A stretch of 11,382 nucleotides of DNA from Tannerellaceae bacterium (GTDB lineage Bacteria; Bacteroidota; Bacteroidia; Bacteroidales; Tannerellaceae): positions 1 through 11,382 of the forward strand of contig JAISRY010000046.1 in NCBI GenBank assembly GCA_031273385.1, written 5' to 3'. The notes beneath the pieces are model-generated. The model did not search any database. It was not told where the DNA came from and was given only the letters and a program-made list of their open reading frames with translations. Of the stretch, positions 5,788 to 11,382 are shown piece by piece (positions within the stretch are counted from its first letter, which is position 1; the number at the start of each line of letters is the position of its first letter). The position numbers were made by a program, and so were the translations under genes.

Positions 5788-8202
5788 TTAATGATTCGTA
5801 CCCTCAAATAGGTCATGATCTTCCGCGTTTTGGGAAGATTTTGTCTTGAAATTATTGAACGTATAACTCAATGTCATGGTGATAAGGGGGTAGTTGGGAC
5901 GTATTTTTGTGATTGACTGGAGGTTGGAGGTGTTGATGTCGCTCACGTACCGCGCCGAATTGAAGAGGTCGCGAAAAGCCAGCGTCGCGTGCCATTTACG
6001 CTTGAACAGTTGTTGCCGTATGGCCAGGTTGACATACCAGAAAGCATCCGTCTTCCCCTGGGTCGTGACGGAGGGGCCGACAAAGTTCCCGTCGAACTGG
6101 ATGCGCGTATACTTGCCGGCGTCAAAGGCATTATTCAGCATGATTTCGTAGTTCATACTCGTCTCGTTGCGTCCGCCGAGCTTCATCTCATTTTTCACCT
6201 TGTAATGATACAGGCTTCCGTTGATGTTCATGTTCCACCAACGGGCGGCCTGTAGTTGTGCGCTCAGTTCGAGGCCGGTGGAGTAGTCGTGCCCGACGTT
6301 GGCCATGGAGTCGAGTGTGACGCCGGCTTCGTAGGGGACGCGCAGACGTTCGATCTTGTCTTTGCGGTTGCGGTGGAAAACGGTTGACGATACGGTATGT
6401 TGGCCGATGTTTTTCTTGTAATTCAGTTCAAACGAGTTGATGTATTCCGGGCGGATATCGGGGTTGCCGATTTCGGCGGAATAGTAGTCGCGGAACGTGA
6501 TATAGGGCTCCATAAAGAACAGTTGCGGACGTGTGGTGCGGAGGGAATAGGAGACAAACAGCGTGTGTCCTTCGGGGAGGGTATAGCCCAGGTGGACGGA
6601 GGGGAAGAGCTCGAAACGGTTTTCCACCCGGTTTGCCCACTCCTTGGAGCTGCGGAGTACGCGATGGGTATGCTCCCCGCGGAGGCCTGCCTGGAAATCC
6701 AGGTTCCCGTACCTGTCGGCCAACAGAGCATAGACAGAGTGGATACCCCGTTGGAAATAAAAGGTATTGTAGATATCTTCGCGCCAGTAAAAGGCCTTTA
6801 TTTCGGGGTTCCAGAACTGCATGCTGTAATCGCCGTCTTCGAGGTAGGAGTAGTATTGATAACCGGCCTCGAGGCGACCGGTTTCGCGGTAGGGGAAGAT
6901 GTAGTCCAGGTTGCCGCGAATGGTGAGGCGGTATTCGTCCTCCCATGCGCGATGTCCTTGTTGCCGTTCTCCTTTCCGGTCGAAGAGGTCGCTCTGGAAA
7001 TACTCAAGCGCATCGCCCCCGTATTTGGCGTAGAAACTACCGGTCAGGTTATGCCCTGCATCATTGAATTTGTGCGTAAAGCCGGCTGTTCCCTGAAAAT
7101 AGGTCTCATCTATATCGTAGTAGTCGTAACTGATGTAGTCGCCCTGCTCGAAGACGGCGCCTTTCGCCGAACGGCTCTCTTCATACCCCAGGTCCCCGTT
7201 GCGGGTACGTCCGCCGTATCCGCCCTCCAGGTCGAGATTCAGCGTTGTCCGGGGCAGGGCGTAGAACCAGCCTGCTTTCAGGGCATAATTGAAGTTGTTG
7301 CTTTTGCGGGGGCCGTCGGAAGAGGAGAGGGTGGCCGTATCCGCCACGATGGTGGTCTTTTCCTGCGTAAAATTGCTTTTGCGAAGCCGCTCCGTCCACG
7401 AGCCACCGACGTACCAGCGCGAAACTTTGTTCTGCCGGCTGACGAGGAAGTCTGCGCCGTGGGACAGGGTGGTACTGCCCGTCAGGTTCACCATACCGCT
7501 GATACCGCCCGGGGAGTGTTTTTTGGTGATGATATTGATGATGCCGACGTCTCCGTCGGTATCGTGCCGTGCAGAGGGGGTGGTAATGATTTCGATGTTC
7601 TCGATCTGTCCGGAGGGGATCTGTTCCAGCGCCTGCGTACCGCTGAATACGCTCGGCTTACCATCCACATAAACGGCAAAACCGCTGCTTCCCCTGAACG
7701 TCACTTCCCCCTCGGCATCCACCCGGATAGAGGGGGTATTCTCCAATATATCAACGGCGGATCCTCCGCTTGCCAAGACATTACTGGCCGCTTCGATCAC
7801 CTTTTTGTCCAACTTGTAGATCACCTGTTTCTTTTGTGCCACGACCTCCACTTCGGCCAGCTCCATCTCCAGCGCTTTCATTTCGATCGTCCCCAGATCC
7901 ATGGCAACGGAGGATTTCAGCAGTATTCCGGAACGGGTATAGACGTCAAACCCAACCAGTTTGACCAGCAGCGTATACTCCCCGTCATGCACATCATTGA
8001 AGTTAAAACGCCCGTCCGTCTCCGGTATGGTATGCGACAGCGGGTCGGCATTTCCTTTGACATAGAGGAAGATATCGGCAAAATCAATCGGTTTATGACT
8101 TCCCGCCTCTACCAGTTTCCCTTTTATCCTTGGGGCAGGCGCAGCAGACATTGAAAAAGAAAAACACAACACGAACGCCGTCAGGCAAAGATATTCTTTC
8201 AT
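5788..8202 (-). CDS. TonB-dependent outer-membrane receptor, beta-barrel family
   Basis: The protein has 804 residues. A signal peptide (about 1-21, ending SMSAA) is followed by a carboxypeptidase-regulatory-like domain (about 25-112, IKGKLVEAGSHKPIDFADIF), a common N-terminal add-on of Bacteroidetes receptors. A TonB plug domain spans about 125-230, with SAVDILENTPSIRVDAEGEV, FRGSSGFAVYVDGKP and TPSARHDTDGDVGIINIITK. The rest is an aromatic-rich barrel of the outer-membrane beta-barrel family type, ending near LITMTLSYTF before a short polar tail. Such receptors import a bound ligand using ExbB-ExbD-TonB energy. No SusD partner is adjacent, so a glycan SusC role is unlikely. Metal chelate, peptide or another small ligand is possible. 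It is divergent from the patatin gene and leads the DUF6599-DUF362 cluster. Confidence 0.9.
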   Translation of the reverse strand: MKEYLCLTAFVLCFSFSMSAAPAPRIKGKLVEAGSHKPIDFADIFLYVKGNADPLSHTIPETDGRFNFNDVHDGEYTLLVKLVGFDVYTRSGILLKSSVAMDLGTIEMKALEMELAEVEVVAQKKQVIYKLDKKVIEAASNVLASGGSAVDILENTPSIRVDAEGEVTFRGSSGFAVYVDGKPSVFSGTQALEQIPSGQIENIEIITTPSARHDTDGDVGIINIITKKHSPGGISGMVNLTGSTTLSHGADFLVSRQNKVSRWYVGGSWTERLRKSNFTQEKTTIVADTATLSSSDGPRKSNNFNYALKAGWFYALPRTTLNLDLEGGYGGRTRNGDLGYEESRSAKGAVFEQGDYISYDYYDIDETYFQGTAGFTHKFNDAGHNLTGSFYAKYGGDALEYFQSDLFDRKGERQQGHRAWEDEYRLTIRGNLDYIFPYRETGRLEAGYQYYSYLEDGDYSMQFWNPEIKAFYWREDIYNTFYFQRGIHSVYALLADRYGNLDFQAGLRGEHTHRVLRSSKEWANRVENRFELFPSVHLGYTLPEGHTLFVSYSLRTTRPQLFFMEPYITFRDYYSAEIGNPDIRPEYINSFELNYKKNIGQHTVSSTVFHRNRKDKIERLRVPYEAGVTLDSMANVGHDYSTGLELSAQLQAARWWNMNINGSLYHYKVKNEMKLGGRNETSMNYEIMLNNAFDAGKYTRIQFDGNFVGPSVTTQGKTDAFWYVNLAIRQQLFKRKWHATLAFRDLFNSARYVSDINTSNLQSITKIRPNYPLITMTLSYTFNNFKTKSSQNAEDHDLFEGTNH

Positions 8203-8234
8203 ATAGCAGAGAATTAAAAATCAGTAATATGCCG

Positions 8235-8242
8235 CAAAGATA
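8235..8242 (-). promoter_or_regulatory. -7 box for the TonB-dependent receptor
   Basis: The minus-strand sequence TATCTTTG matches TAnnTTTG exactly and predicts a start near 8228-8230, about 26 nt before the receptor ATG at 8202. No TTTG or TTG is found at the proper distance on this strand, so the upstream element is weak or replaced by an activator. Confidence 0.5.
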
Positions 8243-8265
8243 TAATTTATCGTTAAGAATAGTTG

Positions 8266-8295
8266 TTGATTTTCAAAATATATCGTTTACTTTTG
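8266..8295 (+). promoter_or_regulatory. Promoter of the patatin-barrel gene, nearly abutting the ATG
   Basis: TTG at 8266-8268 is followed after 19 nt by TACTTTTG (8288-8295), an exact TAnnTTTG box. The gene's ATG is at 8299, only 3 nt after the box. With the normal spacing of this promoter class, transcription would begin at or next to the ATG, giving a leaderless or nearly leaderless mRNA. Confidence 0.6.
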
Positions 8296-8298
8296 CGT

Positions 8299-10617
8299 AT
8301 GAAAAAAATTGTTGTCTTTGCTGTCCTCTTTCTAATTGCCATGCCACCCCTTTCGGCGCAAAAAGTGGGACTGGTGCTGAGCGGCGGAGGGGCCAAGGGA
8401 GCTACTCACATAGGAGTCATCAAGGCTTTGGAAGAAAATAATATCCCGATAGATTACATAACCGGAACGTCTATCGGCGCTATTATCGGAAGCCTGTACG
8501 CGATGGGGTACACGCCGGACGAGATGTTGAAGCTGTTGCTTTCCGACGAGTTCGGCTATTGGCAGACCGGCAGGATCGAGGAGGAGTATATCTACTACTT
8601 CAAGAAGCCGGATCCGACGCCCGAAATCGTGCATTTTTCGGTAGAGATATCGGATTCTCTGCAAATTAAGACCAATATTATCCCGCAAAGCCTGGTGAAC
8701 CCGATTCAAATGAATCAGGCGTTTATGGGGCTTTATGCCCAGGCGATCGCCAGGGCGGGGTGGAATTTCGACAATTTGTTCGTCCCTTTCCGCTGTGTAG
8801 GGGCGGATATCTACCATAAGAAAGCGGTTATTTTCAAGAACGGCGATTTGGCCGACGCGGTACGGATTTCCATGTCGTTTCCGTTTGTATTCAAGCCTAT
8901 CCGGAAAGATAGCGTGCCCCTGTTTGACGGCGGTATATACGACAACTTTCCGGTCGGCACGATGAAAGAGGCTTTTCACCCCGACTTCATCTTCGGGTGC
9001 GCCGTTGCCGGTACGCAGGTCAAACCCTCGGATAATGTCTATAGCCAGCTCGAAGCCATGATTATGCAGAAGACCGAATATGACATACCGGAAGAGGACG
9101 GCATGATGCTGAAATTTAGTTTTCCTAATGTCTCCCTGCTTGATTTCCAGCAGGCAAAGGAGCTGATGGATATCGGCTACCACCGCACGATGGCGCTGAT
9201 AGACTCCATCAAGGGACGTGTACCGCGGGAGGTCACGACGGAAGAGCTGGCCGTCCGGCGGGAAGCGTACAAAAAAAGCCTCCCTCCCCTCATCTTCCGC
9301 AATATCTATATAACGGGCGTCAATGAATCGCAAAAAGCCTATATCGAGGCACAGCTGCATCGTGATATCAATGAGGAATTTTCGATGGAAGAGTTCAAGC
9401 GCGCCTATTTCAAAATGGTGACCCATTCGAAAATAAAAGAGATCATCCCGCACGCCGTCTACAACCGGAAAGAGAGAAACTTTGACCTCTACCTCGACGT
9501 AAGCATGACGAATGAGCTGACGATCGGGTTCGGGGGGAATGTGTCGTCCCATCAGGCTAACCAGCTGTTTCTGGGGTTGGGCTACCAGCATATATCACGT
9601 TTCGCGTCGGATTGGGACGCTAATTTCCAGGTCGGTAACTCCTTTGACGGCATCCTGTTGAACAGCCGCTTCTATTTGCAAACAAGGATTCCCCTATACA
9701 TTAATATAAAGGGCGTCTTTTCGCATAAGAAATATTCCGAAAGCCAGTCCCTGTTCTATGAGGATGTCGTCCCCTCCATCATCAAGCAGAAAGAGGTGTT
9801 CCTGAACCTGAAGCTCGGTATCCCTTTCCTGAACCGTGCCAAAGCCGAAACCGGCTTCTCATACGGCCAGCTGAACGACTACTACTTCCGGACATCCAAC
9901 ATCTCTTTCCCCAACGCCACGTTCGAGCATAGCCGATACAACGTATTCAGCGGTTCGCTCCACATCGAACGCAATTCGTTGGACTATAAGCAATATGCCA
10001 CAAGTGGGAAGAAACAATACCTGACGGCGCTATATGCCATGGCATCGGAACGGTATACGCCCTCTTCCACGTCCAAGGGCTTATCGCCGGAAAAGGCGAG
10101 ACACAGTTGGTTGCAGGTAAAAGGGCACTGGCTGTTTTACCATCGTATCAATCAGAAAGCGAGTATGGGCTTTCTGAGCGAAATCGTCCTGTCCGGCAAA
10201 AACCTGATGAACAACTACACCGCTTCCGTCTTGCAGGCTCCCGCCTTTACGCCCACGCCCCATAGCGAAATCGTCTTTAACGAAGCTTTCCGTGCCAATC
10301 AGTATATGGCGACAGGCGTTTCGCCGGTGTTGAGACTCAGCAAACTCATGCACCTCCGTGCGGACTTGTTCTGCTTTATCCCTTTTTACGAGATAAAAAA
10401 GGATGTCCGCCTATCCGAAACAAACAAATATATTGATACGCCATACTACGGAAAGTTCCTGGACTCTTTCAAATATATGGGCGAAGCGACCATGGTTTTC
10501 CAGTTGCCTTTCGCCTCTATCGGCCTCTATGTCAACGGCTACAGCTACCCAAAGAAAAACTTCAACATCGGGCTGAACATCGGCTACCTCATCTTCAACC
10601 GCCGTATGCTGGACTAA
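8299..10617 (+). CDS. Patatin-like phospholipase fused to POTRA-like domain and outer-membrane barrel (type Vd / PlpD-like)
   Basis: I choose the ATG at 8299 (772 residues), because it gives a clean signal peptide ending MPPLSA at residue 20; an in-frame ATG at 8263 would bury it. The patatin domain (about 22-222) has the oxyanion loop GGGAKG (29-34), the nucleophile elbow GTSIG with Ser58, and the catalytic Asp210 in DGG (210-212), so the Ser-Asp dyad is intact. A POTRA-like segment (about 331-402) leads into a barrel (about 405-772) rich in alternating aromatic strands, ending YLIFNRRMLD. Known relatives are lipid hydrolases joined to a 16-strand barrel. Here the lipase sits directly behind the signal peptide, so surface display or periplasmic action are both possible. 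Divergent from the TonB receptor. Confidence 0.9.
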   Translation: MKKIVVFAVLFLIAMPPLSAQKVGLVLSGGGAKGATHIGVIKALEENNIPIDYITGTSIGAIIGSLYAMGYTPDEMLKLLLSDEFGYWQTGRIEEEYIYYFKKPDPTPEIVHFSVEISDSLQIKTNIIPQSLVNPIQMNQAFMGLYAQAIARAGWNFDNLFVPFRCVGADIYHKKAVIFKNGDLADAVRISMSFPFVFKPIRKDSVPLFDGGIYDNFPVGTMKEAFHPDFIFGCAVAGTQVKPSDNVYSQLEAMIMQKTEYDIPEEDGMMLKFSFPNVSLLDFQQAKELMDIGYHRTMALIDSIKGRVPREVTTEELAVRREAYKKSLPPLIFRNIYITGVNESQKAYIEAQLHRDINEEFSMEEFKRAYFKMVTHSKIKEIIPHAVYNRKERNFDLYLDVSMTNELTIGFGGNVSSHQANQLFLGLGYQHISRFASDWDANFQVGNSFDGILLNSRFYLQTRIPLYINIKGVFSHKKYSESQSLFYEDVVPSIIKQKEVFLNLKLGIPFLNRAKAETGFSYGQLNDYYFRTSNISFPNATFEHSRYNVFSGSLHIERNSLDYKQYATSGKKQYLTALYAMASERYTPSSTSKGLSPEKARHSWLQVKGHWLFYHRINQKASMGFLSEIVLSGKNLMNNYTASVLQAPAFTPTPHSEIVFNEAFRANQYMATGVSPVLRLSKLMHLRADLFCFIPFYEIKKDVRLSETNKYIDTPYYGKFLDSFKYMGEATMVFQLPFASIGLYVNGYSYPKKNFNIGLNIGYLIFNRRMLD

Positions 10618-10643
10618 ATCCGAAAAAAAAGATTCCCAAATCA

Positions 10644-10674
10644 TTTGCAAGTAAAAAAGAATGTTCTATCTTTG
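10644..10674 (+). promoter_or_regulatory. Promoter of tRNA-Arg
   Basis: TTTG (10644-10647), 19 nt, then TATCTTTG (10667-10674) is a full match to the Bacteroidetes TTTG / TAnnTTTG pattern, and the best promoter in the window. Transcription should begin near 10680, about a dozen bases before the mature tRNA. Confidence 0.8.
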
Positions 10675-10692
10675 CACTCGCAAACAAGCAAT

Positions 10693-10766
10693 GGCCGCGT
10701 AGCTCAACTGAATAGAGTAGCTGACTACGGATCAGCCGGTTACAGGTTTGAATCCTGTCGCGGTCA
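10693..10766 (+). tRNA. tRNA-Arg (anticodon ACG)
   Basis: The 74-nt cloverleaf folds fully. The acceptor arms are GGCCGCG and CGCGGTC with one G-T pair, the D-stem is GCTC/GAGT, and the anticodon stem GCTGA/TCAGC closes the loop CTACGGA. Anticodon ACG reads arginine CGN codons, with A34 normally edited to inosine. The variable loop is 5 nt, the T-arm is ACAGG-TTTGAAT-CCTGT and the discriminator base is A. The 3' CCA is not encoded. Confidence 0.95.
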
Positions 10767-10794
10767 CTTTTGGGCAAACAACAGACGAGAAATA

Positions 10795-10826
10795 TTTGTT
10801 TTTATACAAAAAAGTGAATAGATTTG
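10795..10826 (+). promoter_or_regulatory. Promoter of the small membrane-protein gene
   Basis: TTTG (10795-10798), 20 nt, then TAGATTTG (10819-10826) matches the Bacteroidetes promoter consensus. The predicted start is near 10831, giving a leader of about 23 nt before the ATG at 10854. This shows the small gene has its own transcription start apart from the tRNA. Confidence 0.65.
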
Positions 10827-10853
10827 CCTTGTGAAATCCTAAAAAAGAGAGTT

Positions 10854-11048
10854 ATGAAGACAAAAGTTAAATTATTCTACCATTTTTCTGCGGGGTTTCT
10901 TTCTGTTTTTTTCCTTTTTAATCCCCTCTCTATTTTTCCTAAAAAGTCTAGTCAATCAAAAGATTCAGAAAAACTAAGTAAGGACTGGAACAATATTGGA
11001 AACGACATCATCAAATCTTATGAGCAATTCAAATCAGAGCATTCCTAA
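10854..11048 (+). CDS. Small unknown membrane-anchored or exported protein
   Basis: A 64-residue protein starts at an ATG preceded by the purine run AAAAAAGAGAG. A TTG 30 nt further up is in frame but overlaps the -7 box. The N-terminus is basic (MKTKVK), then hydrophobic and aromatic (about 7-29, FYHFSAGFLSVFFLFNPL), which reads as a membrane anchor or signal. The rest is polar (KKSSQSKDSEKLSKDW) and ends in a possible amphipathic helix containing DWNNIGNDIIKSYEQF. I do not recognise the family. Its dedicated promoter, sensible start and signal-plus-polar layout support a real gene. It is markedly AT-richer than its neighbours. Transfer is possible but unproven. Confidence 0.6.
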   Translation: MKTKVKLFYHFSAGFLSVFFLFNPLSIFPKKSSQSKDSEKLSKDWNNIGNDIIKSYEQFKSEHS

Positions 11049-11136
11049 GAAAAAAGCATCGGATGGAAGAAAATCGGTTGAGGTCGAAGTTATGACCGCA
11101 TTTCAAACAGGGTCAACGCATTAAAATGTATTGTTA

Positions 11137-11184
11137 GACCGAGCGGGAGAACGTCATGTCGACCGAGCGCAGCGAGTGGAGACA
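11137..11184. repeat. GC-rich interspersed-type motif with GACCGAGCG direct repeat
   Basis: GACCGAGCG occurs at 11137-11145 and 11161-11169, 24 bp apart. The second copy lies in a partly palindromic unit from TGTC (11157) to GACA (11184), with CC/GG pairing inside and GAGCGCAGCGAG in the loop. Short GC-rich motifs of this style are familiar in Bacteroidetes intergenic DNA as REP-like units. That resemblance is from memory and not checked. Confidence 0.5.
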
Positions 11185-11207
11185 CCTGGGTGAGCCTTGA
11201 CGGCGGC

Positions 11208-11317
11208 GGCTACACAACTGTGTCGTCCAGGCTACACAGTTGTGTTGTCCCCGCTACACAACTGGGTAGCTCCGACAACACAACTGGGTAGCTCCCGCTA
11301 CACAATTGTCTACCGCA
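11208..11317. repeat. Nested palindrome array 2, five 22-bp units
   Basis: Five units begin at 11208, 11230, 11252, 11274 and 11296, an exact 22-bp period. Their cores are ACACAACTGTGT (11212), ACACAGTTGTGT (11234), ACACAACTGGGT (11256), ACACAACTGGGT (11278) and ACACAATTGTCT (11300). Units 2 and 4 are inverted copies: GCTACACAGTTGTGTTGTC (11231-11249) pairs with GACAACACAACTGGGTAGC (11274-11292) at 18 of 19 positions. The 24-nt spacer holds unit 3, itself a hairpin GCTAC-N8-GTAGC (11253-11270). Units 1 and 5 also pair in part. There are no unique spacers, so this is not a CRISPR array. Confidence 0.88.
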
Positions 11318-11338
11318 GACAAGAGTGGTGACGAGAGG

Positions 11339-11375
11339 GTCAAAAACGCCTTTTTCAACTCTTATGTACTTTTTA
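11339..11375 (+). repeat. AAAACGCC motif copy next to palindrome array 2
   Basis: GTCAAAAACGCCTTTTTCAA (11339-11358) resembles the sequence at 3290-3325, and its first 12 bases recur exactly at 3808-3819 beside the 17-bp tandem repeat. It starts about 20 bp past the array end and may continue beyond the window. Confidence 0.4.
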
Positions 11376-11382
11376 TTGTTTT

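Larger units (their letters stand above)
11049..11382. other. Intergenic tail with repeats and no gene
   Basis: No convincing gene is visible from the small-protein stop codon to the window edge. The first 90 bases are plain. GC-rich repeated motifs (11137-11184), the 22-bp palindrome array (11208-11317) and a T-rich stretch with the AAAACGCC motif (11339-11382) follow. The last ends in runs of T and may be the start of a longer element outside the window. Confidence 0.65.

Noticed and set aside
5730..5816. 29-residue N-terminal extension of the DUF6599 protein
   Set aside because: It overlaps the receptor gene, crosses a TAnnTTTG box, and would hide the export signal that begins at the ATG at 5729.
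6397..8154. Long antisense open frame of 585 codons opposite the TonB receptor
   Set aside because: The receptor on the other strand has a signal peptide, domain motifs and family length; the antisense product lacks recognisable domains and reflects GC-rich codon use.
8263..8298. 12-residue N-terminal extension of the patatin protein
   Set aside because: It lies upstream of and inside the promoter and would bury the signal peptide; the ATG at 8299 gives a standard leader.
8332..9591. Antisense frame of 419 codons opposite the patatin gene
   Set aside because: It mirrors the patatin coding sequence, shows no domain pattern, and the plus-strand gene has an intact catalytic dyad.
10693..10766. 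tRNA-Arg as an integration site of a mobile element
   Set aside because: No duplicated tRNA 3' end, integrase or direct repeat was seen in the window.
10776..10803. Terminator after tRNA-Arg (AAACAA ... TTGTTT with T-run)
   Set aside because: The stem is only 6 A/T-rich pairs with a 14-nt loop, and it overlaps the -33 element of the next promoter.
10824..10853. TTG start for the small protein
   Set aside because: It overlaps the -7 box TAGATTTG, so it would not be on the transcript; the ATG at 10854 has a purine-rich ribosome site.
11208..11317. CRISPR array
   Set aside because: Units are 22 bp and directly abutting, with no unique spacers and no cas genes nearby.

Overview
The window looks like chromosomal DNA from a Bacteroidales bacterium, most likely Parabacteroides or a close relative (genus is an inference). 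The reasons are the Bacteroidetes-type promoters (TTTG, about 19-20 nt, then TAnnTTTG), the weak or absent Shine-Dalgarno sites, the pdxJ-exbB-exbD gene order, a TonB receptor with a carboxypeptidase-regulatory N-terminal domain, and a patatin-barrel fusion protein.

Left block (1-3163): two divergent operons leave a shared control region near 1525-1611. On the minus strand lie pdxJ (vitamin B6 synthesis), exbB and the first 16 codons of exbD, which runs off the window; the last two energise TonB-dependent outer-membrane transport. On the plus strand lie a CBS-plus-ACT-like sensor protein and NAD kinase, 10 nt apart.

Middle block (3164-8202): about 770 bp without a gene holds several unusual repeats, including a 92-bp nested palindrome. 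It separates the converging ends of nadK and a minus-strand cluster. Read in its own direction, that cluster is a TonB-dependent outer-membrane receptor, a DUF6599 envelope protein and a twin-arginine-signal DUF362 protein. The last two are 20 nt apart and seem to have a promoter of their own. Their substrate is unknown.

Right block (8203-11382): divergent from the receptor is a patatin-like phospholipase fused to a POTRA-like domain and an outer-membrane beta barrel (type Vd / PlpD-like). Its promoter sits so close to the ATG that the mRNA may be leaderless. Then come tRNA-Arg(ACG) with a textbook promoter, a small unknown membrane or exported protein with its own promoter, and an intergenic tail. 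The tail carries a GC-rich interspersed-type motif and a second nested palindrome array of five 22-bp units.

The most unusual signal is the pair of palindrome arrays (3393-3484 and 11208-11317). They share no obvious sequence but have the same design: a roughly 22-bp step, units that pair across a centre, and a small central palindrome. The least understood gene set is the receptor-DUF6599-DUF362 cluster.
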